The notes: a model not told the origin generated them from the letters alone. A stretch of DNA of 64,000 bases from Mycolicibacterium neoaurum ATCC 25795 (GCF_000691525.1 NZ_JMDW01000009.1:248001-312000); one strand, 5' to 3'; shown: positions 45,236-55,643, numbered from the stretch's first letter. Made by a program: numbers and translations.

Positions 45236-46711
45236 GTGCCCTCTGTCGCCGAACTGTCGACGATCGTGCCGACCGTCCAAGGCCTGCTGCGCGGTACCAC
45301 CGAGGGCGGCGTCGGTGTGTGGCGCGGAGTCGCCTACGCCGAGCAGCCGGTGGGGGATCGACGGTTCCTCGGTCCCCAGCCGCTGCGCCCGTGGGACGGT
45401 GTGCGTGACGCGATCGACCACGGTCCGCTGCCGCCGCAGGGCCGTTCCTTCGTCGGCGGCGGCCGCGACGACCCGAAGATCCGCGACGAGGCCTGCCTGA
45501 CGGTCACCGTCTGGTCACCGGACGTGTCGGCGTCGCTACCGGTCATGGTGTGGATCCCCGGCGGCGCGTTCGTCTACGGCGCGGGTCAGTTGCAGCTGTA
45601 CAACGGTTCCAGGCTGGCCGCCAACGGCAACGTCGTCGTCGTCAATGTCACGTATCGACTGGGAGTCTTCGGCGGTTTCGAACTCGGTGACCTCGGACCG
45701 GGATTCGACGACAATCTGTGCCTGCGTGACCAGATCGCAGCGCTGCAATGGATACGCGAGAACATCGGGTCCTTCGGTGGGGACCCGAACCAGGTGACGG
45801 TGTTCGGTGAGTCGGCCGGTGCCACCTCGGTGTTGGCGCTGCTGGCCAGCCCGGCCGCCGCGGGCTTGTTCGACAGGGCCATCGCACAGAGCCCGGCGTT
45901 GCCGTTGATCGCCGATCGCGAGGCGCGCGCCCGGCAATCGCACGCCTTCCTCGCCGAACTCGGCGTCGAGGCAGACGAGGTCAAGGCGCTGCCGCAGCGC
46001 CGGTTGCGCCGGGCCGCGGGCACCCTGCAACTGAACAGCGTCGCGCAGACCCCCACGTTGGCCTACGGACTGACCCACGGCGTCGACCTGCTACCGCACC
46101 ACCCGATCGAGGCGGCCAGCCTCGGCGCGGTGGCCCCCATCCCGCTGATCATCGGCACCAACAGCCACGAGGCCTCGATGTTCGCCTGGGGTAAACCGCC
46201 GATGCTGCCGACAACGGTGGCCGGTGTCGAGGGCTTCTTCGCCCGCTGGGCGCCGGATGCCCGAGACCGGGTGCTGGCCGCTTATCCGGACTTCCCGCGT
46301 CGCCGCGCGTTGGTCGACTTCGGTTCAGATGCGATGTTCGGTGCGCCCACCTGGGCCTTCGTCGACGCCTACAGCGCGGACGCACCGACCCACATGTACC
46401 GGTTCGATCACACCACCTGGACGCTCAAAGCGTTGGGGCTCGGCGCCACCCACGGCAGCGAGATCGTGCACATCCAGCACAGCTACAGCTCGTATCTGGG
46501 CCGCAAGTTGCATCCGCTGGGGCGGCGGGTGCAGCCCTCGGTGGGCAGGCGCATGCAGCGCACCTGGCTGGATTTCGCCACCGACGGGCTCAGCGAGTGG
46601 CCGCGCTTCGACACCCGCGACAGGCAGACCCGGGTGATCCGGTCCACCCGCGATGTCACCGTCGCCGATCCGGACGCGGTGCGCCGGGAGGCGTGGGCCG
46701 GCGTCTACTGA
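45236..46711 (+). CDS. Type B carboxylesterase
   Basis: 491 residues of the alpha/beta-hydrolase carboxylesterase type. The nucleophile elbow is FGESAGATS (S193), and the oxyanion motif PGGAF is at 108-112. GTNSHEASMF and ATHGSEIVHI near the C-terminus hold the acid and the catalytic His region. No signal peptide is seen, so it is probably cytoplasmic. GTG 45236 is supported by a -10 seven bases upstream. The frame is open almost 900 bases further upstream only because it runs antisense to the metallopeptidase gene. It is convergent with and overlaps the next gene by seven bases. Confidence 0.9.
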   Translation: MPSVAELSTIVPTVQGLLRGTTEGGVGVWRGVAYAEQPVGDRRFLGPQPLRPWDGVRDAIDHGPLPPQGRSFVGGGRDDPKIRDEACLTVTVWSPDVSASLPVMVWIPGGAFVYGAGQLQLYNGSRLAANGNVVVVNVTYRLGVFGGFELGDLGPGFDDNLCLRDQIAALQWIRENIGSFGGDPNQVTVFGESAGATSVLALLASPAAAGLFDRAIAQSPALPLIADREARARQSHAFLAELGVEADEVKALPQRRLRRAAGTLQLNSVAQTPTLAYGLTHGVDLLPHHPIEAASLGAVAPIPLIIGTNSHEASMFAWGKPPMLPTTVAGVEGFFARWAPDARDRVLAAYPDFPRRRALVDFGSDAMFGAPTWAFVDAYSADAPTHMYRFDHTTWTLKALGLGATHGSEIVHIQHSYSSYLGRKLHPLGRRVQPSVGRRMQRTWLDFATDGLSEWPRFDTRDRQTRVIRSTRDVTVADPDAVRREAWAGVY

Positions 46712-47202
46712 TACCTGGCGTCGGTGTAGCGCCGCAGGTTGTGCAGGAAGCGCTGGAACATCCAGGCCATCACCGGCCGGCCGGCGGCCATCCCGATCCG
46801 GGCCGCGGTTCCGTTGGGTCTCATCGCCATCACCCAGGTCAGATGACAACCCTGATCGGTCGGCACGATCCAGTAGTCCTCGGCAAAGGCGGCGATGCTC
46901 CTGGTCGAGGCTTGATTGAAGCGAAACGCCATGTGGCTGTGCGGTTCCCAGGCCAGGAACTCCTCGTCGCCGATGATGCCGCCGCGCATTGTGACGGTGC
47001 GGGTGGTGCCGATGTCATAGGGCTGGGGGCTGGTCCATTCGACCTTGGTGATGACCGAGGCCCATTGCGGCCAGGATCCGGCGTCGGAGAGCACCTCGAA
47101 CAACTGCTCCGGGGTGATCGCCAGATCCACGGTGCTGACGAACCGGAACGGCGCATCGGAGATGAAGTCCAGGTCGACAAGCTCGCACGGATACATCGCC
47201 AC
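46705..47202 (-). CDS. SRPBCC-fold (START-like) protein
   Basis: 165 residues. The polyketide cyclase/dehydrase-type pattern is seen in VDLAITPEQLFEVLSDAGSWPQWASVITKVEW (family core EQLFEVLSDAGSWPQW) and in the late helix MAWMFQRFLHNLRRY. Such proteins bind hydrophobic ligands. The function is unknown. GTG 47202 is preferred to ATG 47196 because a -10 TAAGGT ends exactly seven bases before it, indicating a leaderless gene. It is divergent from aspS. Confidence 0.75.
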   Translation of the reverse strand: MAMYPCELVDLDFISDAPFRFVSTVDLAITPEQLFEVLSDAGSWPQWASVITKVEWTSPQPYDIGTTRTVTMRGGIIGDEEFLAWEPHSHMAFRFNQASTRSIAAFAEDYWIVPTDQGCHLTWVMAMRPNGTAARIGMAAGRPVMAWMFQRFLHNLRRYTDARYQ

Positions 47203-47208
47203 CAGCCG

Positions 47209-47214
47209 ACCTTA
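47209..47214 (-). promoter_or_regulatory. -10 element of the leaderless SRPBCC gene
   Basis: TAAGGT on the minus strand (47214 down to 47209) ends seven bases before the GTG at 47202. Confidence 0.55.
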
Positions 47215-47250
47215 ACCGGGACGGCGTCGACCCGGTGAGGGAGGCGTCTC

Positions 47251-47256
47251 TAGACT
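47251..47256 (+). promoter_or_regulatory. -10 element for aspS
   Basis: TAGACT fits TANNNT, followed by a leader of about 37 bases containing CAGGAG before the GTG at 47295. Confidence 0.5.
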
Positions 47257-47294
47257 GAGCAGTCGTCATCCACACCCAGACATCAGGAGTTTTC

Positions 47295-49070
47295 GTGCTG
47301 CGCAGTCACCCCGCCGGTTCGTTGCGGTCCACCGATGCCGGACAGACCGTGACCTTGGCGGGCTGGGTGGCCCGGCGGCGTGACCACGGCGGCGTCATCT
47401 TCATCGACCTGCGCGACGCCTCGGGGGTATCGCAGGTGGTCTTCCGGGACGCCGCGGTGCTCGAACAAGCCCACCGGTTGCGCGCCGAGTACTGCGTCTC
47501 GGTCACCGGCGTGGTCGAGGTGCGCCCCGAGGGCAACGCCAACGCCGAGATCCCGACCGGGGATATCGAGGTGAACGCCACCGAGTTGACGGTGCTGGGG
47601 GAGAGCGCGCCGTTGCCGTTCCAGCTGGACGAGACCGCCGGTGAGGAGGCCCGACTCAAGTACCGCTACCTCGACCTGCGCCGCGAAGGCCCAGGCAACG
47701 CAATCCGGCTGCGCTCCAAGGTCAATGCCGCCGCCCGCGGCGTGCTTGCCGAGCACGATTTCGTCGAGATCGAGACCCCCACGCTGACCCGCTCGACCCC
47801 GGAGGGGGCCCGGGATTTCCTGGTGCCCGCGCGGCTGCAACCCGGCAGCTTCTACGCCCTGCCGCAGAGTCCGCAGCTGTTCAAGCAGCTGCTGATGGTC
47901 GCGGGCATGGAGCGCTACTACCAGATCGCGCGGTGCTACCGCGACGAGGACTTCCGCGCCGACCGCCAGCCCGAGTTCACCCAGCTGGACATGGAGCTCA
48001 GCTTCGTCGAGGCCGATGACGTCATCGCGATCTCCGAGCAGGTGCTTCGCGCGGTGTGGTCGACGATCGGCTACGACCTGCCGACGCCGCTACCGCGGAT
48101 CAGCTACGCCGAGGCCATGCGCCGGTTCGGTTCCGACAAGCCCGATCTGCGCTTCGGTGTCGAACTGGTGGAGTGCACCGAGTACTTCGCCGACACCAGC
48201 TTCCGGGTGTTCCAGGCTCCCTATGTCGGTGCGGTGGTGATGGACGGCGGCGCCTCGCAGCCGCGCCGCACCCTGGACGGCTGGCAGGAGTTCGCCAAAC
48301 AGCGCGGGCACAAGGGGCTGGCCTATGTGCTGATCGGCGAGGACGGCTCACTCACCGGCCCGGTTGCCAAGAATCTCTCCGACGCCGAGCGCGACGGGCT
48401 GGCAGCCCATGTCGGCGCCAAGCCCGGTGACTGTGTGTTCTTCGCCGCGGGCACCGCCAAGGGCGCCCGCGCGCTGCTGGGCGCGACACGCATCGAGATC
48501 GCCAAACGCCTCGATCTGATCGACCCGACGGCGTGGGCGTTCACCTGGGTGGTCGACTGGCCGCTGTTCGAGCCCGCCGATGATGCCACCGCCTCCGGTG
48601 ACGTCGCCGTGGGCTCGGGCGCCTGGACCGCGGTGCACCACGCGTTCACCGCCCCGCAGCCCGGGTCGGTGGACACCTTCGATTCCGATCCGGGGTCCGC
48701 GCTGGCCAACGCCTACGACATCGTCTGCAACGGCAACGAGATCGGTGGCGGGTCGATTCGTATCCACCGTCGCGATGTGCAGGAACGGGTGTTCGCGATG
48801 ATGGGGATCGATCACGATGAGGCCACCGACAAGTTCGGATTCCTGTTGGACGCGTTCACCTTCGGCGCTCCGCCGCATGGTGGTATCGCCTTCGGCTGGG
48901 ACCGCATCGTGGCGCTGCTTGCCGGCACCGACTCGATTCGCGACGTGATCGCATTCCCCAAGTCCGGTGGTGGTGTGGACCCGCTGACCGACGCGCCGGC
49001 ACCGATCACCGAGCTGCAGCGCAAGGAAGCGGGAATAGACGCCAAGCCGGAGAAGCTGGATTCGAAATGA
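47295..49070 (+). CDS. aspS: Aspartyl-tRNA(Asp/Asn) synthetase
   Basis: 591 residues, class IIb. It has an OB-fold anticodon domain ([23 protein letters not shown]), motif 2 [16 protein letters not shown], the bacterial insertion domain (about 290-420), and motif 3 [14 protein letters not shown]. Mycobacteria lack AsnRS, and their AspRS is known to charge both tRNA-Asp and tRNA-Asn before GatCAB amidation, which presumably holds here. The GTG start follows CAGGAG. The stop overlaps the next ATG. Confidence 0.96.
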   Translation: MLRSHPAGSLRSTDAGQTVTLAGWVARRRDHGGVIFIDLRDASGVSQVVFRDAAVLEQAHRLRAEYCVSVTGVVEVRPEGNANAEIPTGDIEVNATELTVLGESAPLPFQLDETAGEEARLKYRYLDLRREGPGNAIRLRSKVNAAARGVLAEHDFVEIETPTLTRSTPEGARDFLVPARLQPGSFYALPQSPQLFKQLLMVAGMERYYQIARCYRDEDFRADRQPEFTQLDMELSFVEADDVIAISEQVLRAVWSTIGYDLPTPLPRISYAEAMRRFGSDKPDLRFGVELVECTEYFADTSFRVFQAPYVGAVVMDGGASQPRRTLDGWQEFAKQRGHKGLAYVLIGEDGSLTGPVAKNLSDAERDGLAAHVGAKPGDCVFFAAGTAKGARALLGATRIEIAKRLDLIDPTAWAFTWVVDWPLFEPADDATASGDVAVGSGAWTAVHHAFTAPQPGSVDTFDSDPGSALANAYDIVCNGNEIGGGSIRIHRRDVQERVFAMMGIDHDEATDKFGFLLDAFTFGAPPHGGIAFGWDRIVALLAGTDSIRDVIAFPKSGGGVDPLTDAPAPITELQRKEAGIDAKPEKLDSK

Positions 49071-49519
49071 CAGATGACATCGACAAGGACCGGATGGTGT
49101 CCGACGCCGCGGCGTTGAGCGACTTCAACCGCCAGATCGTCGAGGAGTTCCGGGCCAACGCGGGTAAGGTCGGCGGCCCGTTCGAGGGCAGCACGCTGGT
49201 GCTGCTGCACACCGTCGGCGCCAAGTCCGGCCAACCGCGCCTCTCTCCGTTGGCCTACCTGGAGATCGACGGCAAGGCGTTGGTCGTCGGTTCGTACGCC
49301 GGTGCGCCGAAGGACCCTGCGTGGGTGCACAATCTGCGAGCCGATCCGAGTGCGCGAATCGAGATCGGCGCCGACGCCTACGACGTCACCGCGCGTGAAC
49401 TACCCGCCGACGAGCGTGATGCGACGTATCCGAAGATCGTCGAGAAGGCGCCGGTGTTCGCCGAGTACCAGGCCAAGACGTCGCGGGCGATCCCGCTGTT
49501 CGAACTCGTCAGGGCCTAG
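49067..49519 (+). CDS. F420/deazaflavin-dependent nitroreductase-family (DDN) protein
   Basis: 150 residues. The split-barrel DDN pattern is clear: [28 protein letters not shown] leads to [34 protein letters not shown], seen in pieces such as [11 protein letters not shown] and [12 protein letters not shown]. Members reduce quinones or nitro compounds with coenzyme F420, or are inactive homologues. It is coupled to aspS by ATGA. No functional link to tRNA charging is known. Confidence 0.85.
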   Translation: MTDDIDKDRMVSDAAALSDFNRQIVEEFRANAGKVGGPFEGSTLVLLHTVGAKSGQPRLSPLAYLEIDGKALVVGSYAGAPKDPAWVHNLRADPSARIEIGADAYDVTARELPADERDATYPKIVEKAPVFAEYQAKTSRAIPLFELVRA

Positions 49520-49533
49520 CACCCGGCGAGGTC

Positions 49534-50718
49534 TCACAGCCGCTCGAAGATGGTGGCGTTGGCCATCCCGCCGCCCTCGCACATCGTCTGCAGCCCGTAG
49601 CGTGCACCGCGCTGCCGGAGGGCATGGACCAGAGTCGTCGTGATGCGGGCACCACTGGCGCCGAGTGGATGTCCGATCGCGATGGCACCGCCGTTGACGT
49701 TCACCTTGGCCAGGTCCGCACCCACATCGTTGGCCCAACTCAGCACCACGGGTGCGAAGGCTTCATTGACCTCGAACAGGTCGATATCCGACAGCGCCAG
49801 CCCCGCTTTGCGCAGCACCTTCTCGGTGGCCGGGATGACGCCGGTCAGCATGTAGAGCGGATCGGAGCCGACGACGGTGGTGGTGTGCACCCGGGCCAGC
49901 GGGGTCAGACCCAGCCGGCGCGCGGTCGCACCGCTGGTGATCATCACCGCGGCGCTGCCGTCGGACAACGGCGAGGAGTTGCCAGGAGTGATGTTCCAGC
50001 CTATCTGGCTGAAGCGCGCCGCGTAGGCCTCGGAGAAGAATGCCGGTCGCAGACCCGCGAGGGTCTGCACGCTCGTGTCGGGGCGGATGATCTCGTCGCT
50101 GCTCAGGCCGGCGATCGGGGCCAGTTCATCGTCGAAAAGCCCGTCCTTGGTGGCGCGGGCCGCCTTCTCGTGGCTGGCGGCGGAGAACTCGTCGAGCTGG
50201 GTGCGCGAGAGTCGCCATTTCGCGGCGATCAGCTCGGCGCTGATGCCTTGGGGGACAAGCCCGTCGGGATAGCGGTCGGCCATGCCGCGGCCGAACGGAT
50301 CGCTGCCAGGCAGCACCGAGGAACCCATCGGCACCCGCGACATGGACTCCACTCCGGCGGCGATCACGATGTCGTAGGCGCCGGCGAGGACGCCCTGGGC
50401 GGCGAAGCTGATGGCCTGCTGGCTGCTGCCGCACTGGCGGTCGACCGTGGTGCCGGGCACCGTTTCCGGGAAGCCCGCGCCCAGCAGGGCGTTGCGCGCG
50501 ATGTTGACGGCCTGGTCGCCGACCTGGGTGACGGCACCGGCGATCACATCATCGACCAGAGCCGGGTCGACACCGGTGCGGGTGATGAGCTCGCGAAGGC
50601 TGTGCGCCAGCAGGTCGGCGGGTAGGACGCCGTGCAGCGCGCCGCCGGGTTTGCCCTTACCGATGGGGGTGCGCACCGCGCCGACGATGACCGCGTCACG
50701 ATCCGAGTAGCCACTCAT
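49534..50718 (-). CDS. Acetyl-CoA acyltransferase (thiolase, FadA type)
   Basis: 394 residues. The thiolase residues are complete: the nucleophilic Cys C96 (TVDRQCGSSQQA), the His of AIGHPLGASGAR (about 350) and the C-terminal acid/base Cys in TMCEGGGMANA (about 382). It cleaves 3-ketoacyl-CoA or condenses acetyl-CoA. The ATG at 50718 follows AGGAGA. It is convergent with the DDN gene and divergent from the acyltransferase gene. Confidence 0.92.
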   Translation of the reverse strand: MSGYSDRDAVIVGAVRTPIGKGKPGGALHGVLPADLLAHSLRELITRTGVDPALVDDVIAGAVTQVGDQAVNIARNALLGAGFPETVPGTTVDRQCGSSQQAISFAAQGVLAGAYDIVIAAGVESMSRVPMGSSVLPGSDPFGRGMADRYPDGLVPQGISAELIAAKWRLSRTQLDEFSAASHEKAARATKDGLFDDELAPIAGLSSDEIIRPDTSVQTLAGLRPAFFSEAYAARFSQIGWNITPGNSSPLSDGSAAVMITSGATARRLGLTPLARVHTTTVVGSDPLYMLTGVIPATEKVLRKAGLALSDIDLFEVNEAFAPVVLSWANDVGADLAKVNVNGGAIAIGHPLGASGARITTTLVHALRQRGARYGLQTMCEGGGMANATIFERL

Positions 50719-50866
50719 GTTGTCTCCTGACAGCTGGGTATCGCTTTCATTACTCTGATGGGAACGCGGGAAAGAGGCGATTCCGACCCGCCGTGGAGTG
50801 TGATCCGCATGACAATCGAAGCTTCACCGAGATCGATGAAGCCCCGCAAAAAATTGTCCAGGCCGT

Positions 50867-50872
50867 TAAAAT
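50867..50872 (+). promoter_or_regulatory. -10 element for the acyltransferase gene
   Basis: TAAAAT lies in a short AT-rich stretch 33 bases before the chosen GTG at 50905. It fits TANNNT well. No convincing -35 is seen. Confidence 0.45.
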
Positions 50873-50904
50873 TTCGCCGTCTACACGTGCAGGGGGGCCC
50901 ACAC

Positions 50905-52287
50905 GTGCCGGACACACTGTGGCAAGAAAGGGCCCCGGCGCATATGAGCCTTCCGGCTGACAACACGCTGGCGTATATGGATCAGGGTTCCTACCTGGCG
51001 CTCCGTGCGCTGGGTCGAGGACCGGTCATCCAATATGTCTGGATCTACGAACGCGGCGTCGACATGGACGGGCTGCGGCGCTTTCAGCGCAATCTCGCCC
51101 GCACCCTGCTGGGTCGCCGCCTGGAACGTTCCTCCATCCCGCTGGGTCGCCACCACTGGGTGCCCTGCGGTGAGTCAGCCGATATCGAGATCGCCGCCAC
51201 CGAACGGCGCCGCGACGAGGTGTGGGATTTCGTCGAAGAGCGCGGCAATGTCCCCGTCGACCCCGAGCACGGGCCGCCGTGGCATCTGGCCGTCCAGCCG
51301 CTGGCCGAGGGCGGATCGGTGGTCACGCTGGTGGTGTCCCATACCGTCGCCGACGCCGCCGCCCTCATCGAGTCGATCACCCATGCCGTCAACGGCACCG
51401 GCCGCGACCTCGACTATCCCGCGCCGCGATGCCTGAGTCGCCGGCAGGCGCTGCGGCGCGATCTGACGATCACCGCACGATCCGTCCGCGAGGTGCCGGC
51501 CGCCGTGCTCGGTGCGGCGCGGCTGGCCCGAGCACAATCCGACGACCTGTCCGAGTCGGCCAAGGCGGTTCCCGTCGCGGCGCCCCGCAGACACGGTGAG
51601 CGTCCGGTCAGTCTGCCGACGGTCTCGGTGCGCGTCGACGCAGACGAATGGGATGCGCGCGCCAAAGCACTTGGCGGAAGTAGCAATGTGCTGCTGGCCG
51701 GTGTCGCCGCGCGGGTGGGGGCGGCCATCGGCCGTGTCGACGATTCCGGCCGCGTGATGTTGTCCTTGCCGGTCAGCGAACGTGTCGAGAACGACACCCG
51801 AGGCAACGCGCTCAACACCATCACCGTCATGGCCGACCCGCAGCTTGCCCACGGCGACCTGCGGCCGATCCGCAGTGGGATCAAGGCTGCCCTTGTGGAC
51901 TTGGCGGCGACCCGAGAACAACTGCTCGCGCCGTTGCCGCTGGCGCCCTACACACCCAAATTCCTGCTGCGCCGGCTGGAGAAGTTGGTCCTCAAGGTGG
52001 GTAAGCCGATCGGATCCTCCAACAGCGGTGCGCTGCCCGAGGAGGTCAACCGGCCAGATGGAACGCCGGCGGACATGTTCGTCGCGCACTCGCCGGAGCC
52101 GGGAATCACCGCGACCGATCTGGATCGGATGGGTGGAAGGTTACTGCTGGCTGCCGGAACCGTCGGTGGCGCGGTGTGCATCTCGGTCACGTCATGGGAG
52201 CCGGGTGCGCCCAACACCAAGGAGGCCCTGATGCAGGCCGTCAAGGAGGCCTTCTACGATTTCGACCTCGTCGCGACCATGGAGTAG
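50905..52287 (+). CDS. Condensation/wax-ester-synthase-like acyltransferase
   Basis: 460 residues. The overall pattern of the CoA-dependent acyltransferase/condensation superfamily is seen: YMDQGSYLALRALG near the N-terminus, an active-site motif VVSHTVADAAALIE and RGNALNTITVMAD later. The motif is degenerate relative to HHxxxDG: only the second His and the Asp (HTVAD) remain, so it may be a PapA-like transferase, a WS/DGAT relative or catalytically altered. The GTG at 50905 follows a strong AGGGGGG. ATG 50944 is the alternative. Confidence 0.65.
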   Translation: MPDTLWQERAPAHMSLPADNTLAYMDQGSYLALRALGRGPVIQYVWIYERGVDMDGLRRFQRNLARTLLGRRLERSSIPLGRHHWVPCGESADIEIAATERRRDEVWDFVEERGNVPVDPEHGPPWHLAVQPLAEGGSVVTLVVSHTVADAAALIESITHAVNGTGRDLDYPAPRCLSRRQALRRDLTITARSVREVPAAVLGAARLARAQSDDLSESAKAVPVAAPRRHGERPVSLPTVSVRVDADEWDARAKALGGSSNVLLAGVAARVGAAIGRVDDSGRVMLSLPVSERVENDTRGNALNTITVMADPQLAHGDLRPIRSGIKAALVDLAATREQLLAPLPLAPYTPKFLLRRLEKLVLKVGKPIGSSNSGALPEEVNRPDGTPADMFVAHSPEPGITATDLDRMGGRLLLAAGTVGGAVCISVTSWEPGAPNTKEALMQAVKEAFYDFDLVATME

Positions 52288-52328
52288 GCCGCGCTGCGCG
52301 CCGACCCGCGTTGTGGTGGGATTCGGTG

Positions 52329-55300
52329 ATGGGTATCAAAGTGGCGCTGGAACATCGGACCAGCTACACGTTCGACCGGCTGGTGGACATCCACCCGCAT
52401 GTCGTCCGTCTCCGTCCGGCACCGCATTCCCGTACCCCCATCGAGGCCTACTCCCTGCAGGTCGAACCGGCCGACCACTTCATCAACTGGCAGCAGGATG
52501 CGTTCGGCAACTTCCTGGCCCGGCTGGTGTTCCCGGATCGCGCGCGCAGCCTGACCATCACCGTCGGGTTGATCGCCGACCTGAAGGTCATCAACCCGTT
52601 CGACTTCTTCATCGAGGAATGGGCCGAGCACTTCCCGTTCCGCTACCCCAAGGAGTTGCTGGCCGACCTCGAGCCCTACCTTCGCCCGGTCGACGAGTCC
52701 GAAGAGGGTTCCGGCCCCGGCGAACTCGTCCGCAAATGGGTGGAGAACCTCACCATCGCCGAGGGCACCCGCACCATCGATTTCCTGGTCAACCTCAACG
52801 CGGCCGTGCGCGCCGACGTCGGCTACAGCGTGCGCATGGAACCAGGTGTGCAGACCCCGGATCACACGCTGCGCACCGGGATCGGCTCATGCCGCGACTC
52901 GGCTTGGTTGCTGGTGTCCGTCCTGCGCCAACTCGGGCTCGCCGCCCGGTTCGTCTCGGGATACCTCGTGCAGCTGGCCTCCGATGTCGAGGCGCTCGAC
53001 GGCCCGTCGGGACCCGCGGCCGATTTCACCGACCTGCATGCCTGGACCGAGGTGTTCATCCCCGGCGCCGGGTGGATCGGATTGGACCCCACCTCGGCGC
53101 TGTTCGCCGGGGAGGGCCACATCCCGCTGTCGGCCACCCCACACCCGGAATCGGCCGCGCCCATCACCGGGGCCATCGGACCGGCCGAGGCAACCCTGGA
53201 TTTCAGCAATGTGGTGACCCGGATCCACGAGGACCCCCGTGTCACCCTGCCCTACACCGAGCAGTCCTGGGCGGCCATCAATGCCCTTGGTGAACAGGTC
53301 GACGCGCGGCTGGCGGCCGGCGATGTCCGGCTCACCGTCGGTGGCGAGCCGACCTTCGTCTCGGTGGACAACCAGACCGACCCTGAGTGGACCACCGCCG
53401 CCGATGGGCCGCACAAGCGGGAGCGGGCATCGGTGCTCGCCGAACGATTGCGCCGGGTATGGGCGCCCAACGGGCTGGTGCAGCGCAGTCAGGGTAAGTG
53501 GTATCCGGGAGAGCCGTTGCCGCGCTGGCAGATCGGACTGATGTGGCGGACCGACGGGGAACCGTTGTGGAACGACCCGGCCCTGCTGGCCGATCCGTGG
53601 GCCGACCCCAAACCCGATCCTGCGCCCGCGGGTGCCGATGCCCAGCTGTTGGCCGCCGTCGCCGACGGACTGACCCTGCCCGCCCGACAGGTGCGCCCTG
53701 CATATGAGGACCCGCTGAGCCGACTAGCCGGCGCCGTCCGCCAACCCGCCGGTGACCCGGTGGAAGAGTCCGACGACCTTGCCGACGACAGCCCGGCCCG
53801 CCGCGCCGCGTTGCTGGCAAGGCTCGACGAGCCGGTCGCCGAACCGGCCGCCCACGTCCTGCCATTGCACCGCAGGGCCGACGATTCCGGTTGGGCGAGT
53901 GCGGACTGGACCTTGCGGCGCGGTCGGATCGTGTTGCTGGAAGGTGATTCGCCCGCCGGTCTGCGGTTACCGCTGAACTCGATCAGCTGGCGGCCCCCGC
54001 AGCCGACCTTCGCCACCGATCCGCTGAGCCCCCGCGGTGGACTGGCCCGCGGGCCGGCCCGCCAGGCCCAGGCGCCGGTCGAGGATGCCGAGACCGCGCC
54101 GCCGACGGCGCTGGTCGCCGAGATCCGCAACGGCCTGCTGTATGTGTTCTTGCCGCCCACCGATGCCCTCGAGCATTTCGTCGACCTGGTCGCCCGGGTC
54201 GAGGCGGCCGCCGCAGCGATCGAGACCCCGGTGATCATCGAGGGCTACGGACCCCCCGACGACGGGCGGCTGACGTCGATGTCGGTGACCCCCGATCCCG
54301 GCGTCATCGAGATCAACGTCGCGCCCACCCGCAGTTTTGCCGAGCAGCGGGCGCAGCTGGAGACGCTCTACAACGAGGCGCGGCTGGCGCGGTTGTCCAC
54401 CGAATCCTTCGACGTGGACGGCAGCCACGGCGGTACCGGCGGCGGTAACCACATCACCCTCGGCGGGGTCACGCCCGCGGATTCGCCGCTGCTGCGCAGA
54501 CCCGACCTGCTGGTCTCGCTGCTGACCTATTGGCAGCGGCACCCGGCGCTGTCCTATCTGTTCGCCGGGCGATTCATCGGCACCACCTCCCAGGCACCGC
54601 GCGTCGACGAGGGACGCAGCGAAGCGCTGTACGAACTCGAGATCGCATTCGCCGAGATCGACCGGCTGGCCCAGGAGGGTGCCGCACAAGCCTGGGTCAC
54701 CGACCGCGCGCTACGACACCTGCTGACCGATATCACCGGTAACACCCACCGCGCCGAGTTCTGCATCGACAAGCTCTACAGCCCGGACAGCCCGCGCGGG
54801 CGGCTGGGGCTGCTGGAACTGCGCGGCTTCGAGATGCCGCCGCATTATCAGATGGCCATGGTGCAGTCGCTGCTGGTGCGGGCATTGGTCGCCCGGTTCT
54901 GGGACGAGCCGCTGCGCGCCCCGCTGATCCGCCACGGGGCAAATCTGCACGGCAGATATCTGTTGCCGCACTTCCTCATTCACGATATCGCCGACGTCGC
55001 CGCCGACTTGCGTGAACACGGTATCGACTTCGACACCAGCTGGCTGGACCCGTTCACCGAGTTCCGTTTCCCGCGCATCGGCACCGCGGTGTTCGACGGC
55101 GTGGAGATAGAACTGCGCGGCGCCATCGAACCGTGGAATGTTCTCGGCGAGGAGTCCACCGCGGGCGGCACCGCCCGCTACGTCGACTCCTCGGTGGAGC
55201 GCGTGCAGGTGCGGCTGGTGGGTGCGGACCGCAATCGCTATATCGTCACCGTCAACGGTCATCCGGTGCCGCTGCTGGCCACCGACAAGGCCGATATCCA

Positions 55301-55643
55301 GGTCGGTGGTGTGCGCTACCGCGCCTGGCAGCCGCCCAGTGCCCTGCACCCGACCATCACCGTCGACGGGCCGCTGCGCTTCGAACTCGTCGACGCCGCC
55401 TCGGGGGTGTCCCGCGGTGGCTGCACCTATCACATCGCGCATCCGGGCGGCCGTTCCTACGAGCGACCGCCGGTCAATGCGGTGGAGGCCGAATCACGCC
55501 GTGGCCGCCGGTTCGAGGCGACCGGATTCACCCCCGGCCGGGTCGATCTGGCCGACCTGCGGGAGAAGCAGGCGCGCCAATCGACCGATATGGGCGCGCC
55601 AGGGATTCTGGACCTCCGCCGGGTGCGTACCGTGCTGCGGTGA
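52329..55643 (+). CDS. Large transglutaminase-like/DUF2126 protein (Rv2566-like)
   Basis: 1104 residues. Residues 1-90 are a transglutaminase N-terminal beta domain. The papain-like core follows with C188 (GIGSCRDSAW), H237 (DLHAWTEVF) and D253 (GLDPTSA), a complete triad. From about 360 to the end is DUF2126, with EPTFVSVDN, GNHITLGGVTPADSPLLRRPDL and NTHRAEFCIDKLYSPD among its conserved blocks. Families of this type always travel with ATP-grasp/alpha-E genes and were predicted by others to make or process peptide amides. No signal peptide is seen. The stop overlaps the next ATG (TGATG). Confidence 0.88.
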   Translation: MGIKVALEHRTSYTFDRLVDIHPHVVRLRPAPHSRTPIEAYSLQVEPADHFINWQQDAFGNFLARLVFPDRARSLTITVGLIADLKVINPFDFFIEEWAEHFPFRYPKELLADLEPYLRPVDESEEGSGPGELVRKWVENLTIAEGTRTIDFLVNLNAAVRADVGYSVRMEPGVQTPDHTLRTGIGSCRDSAWLLVSVLRQLGLAARFVSGYLVQLASDVEALDGPSGPAADFTDLHAWTEVFIPGAGWIGLDPTSALFAGEGHIPLSATPHPESAAPITGAIGPAEATLDFSNVVTRIHEDPRVTLPYTEQSWAAINALGEQVDARLAAGDVRLTVGGEPTFVSVDNQTDPEWTTAADGPHKRERASVLAERLRRVWAPNGLVQRSQGKWYPGEPLPRWQIGLMWRTDGEPLWNDPALLADPWADPKPDPAPAGADAQLLAAVADGLTLPARQVRPAYEDPLSRLAGAVRQPAGDPVEESDDLADDSPARRAALLARLDEPVAEPAAHVLPLHRRADDSGWASADWTLRRGRIVLLEGDSPAGLRLPLNSISWRPPQPTFATDPLSPRGGLARGPARQAQAPVEDAETAPPTALVAEIRNGLLYVFLPPTDALEHFVDLVARVEAAAAAIETPVIIEGYGPPDDGRLTSMSVTPDPGVIEINVAPTRSFAEQRAQLETLYNEARLARLSTESFDVDGSHGGTGGGNHITLGGVTPADSPLLRRPDLLVSLLTYWQRHPALSYLFAGRFIGTTSQAPRVDEGRSEALYELEIAFAEIDRLAQEGAAQAWVTDRALRHLLTDITGNTHRAEFCIDKLYSPDSPRGRLGLLELRGFEMPPHYQMAMVQSLLVRALVARFWDEPLRAPLIRHGANLHGRYLLPHFLIHDIADVAADLREHGIDFDTSWLDPFTEFRFPRIGTAVFDGVEIELRGAIEPWNVLGEESTAGGTARYVDSSVERVQVRLVGADRNRYIVTVNGHPVPLLATDKADIQVGGVRYRAWQPPSALHPTITVDGPLRFELVDAASGVSRGGCTYHIAHPGGRSYERPPVNAVEAESRRGRRFEATGFTPGRVDLADLREKQARQSTDMGAPGILDLRRVRTVLR

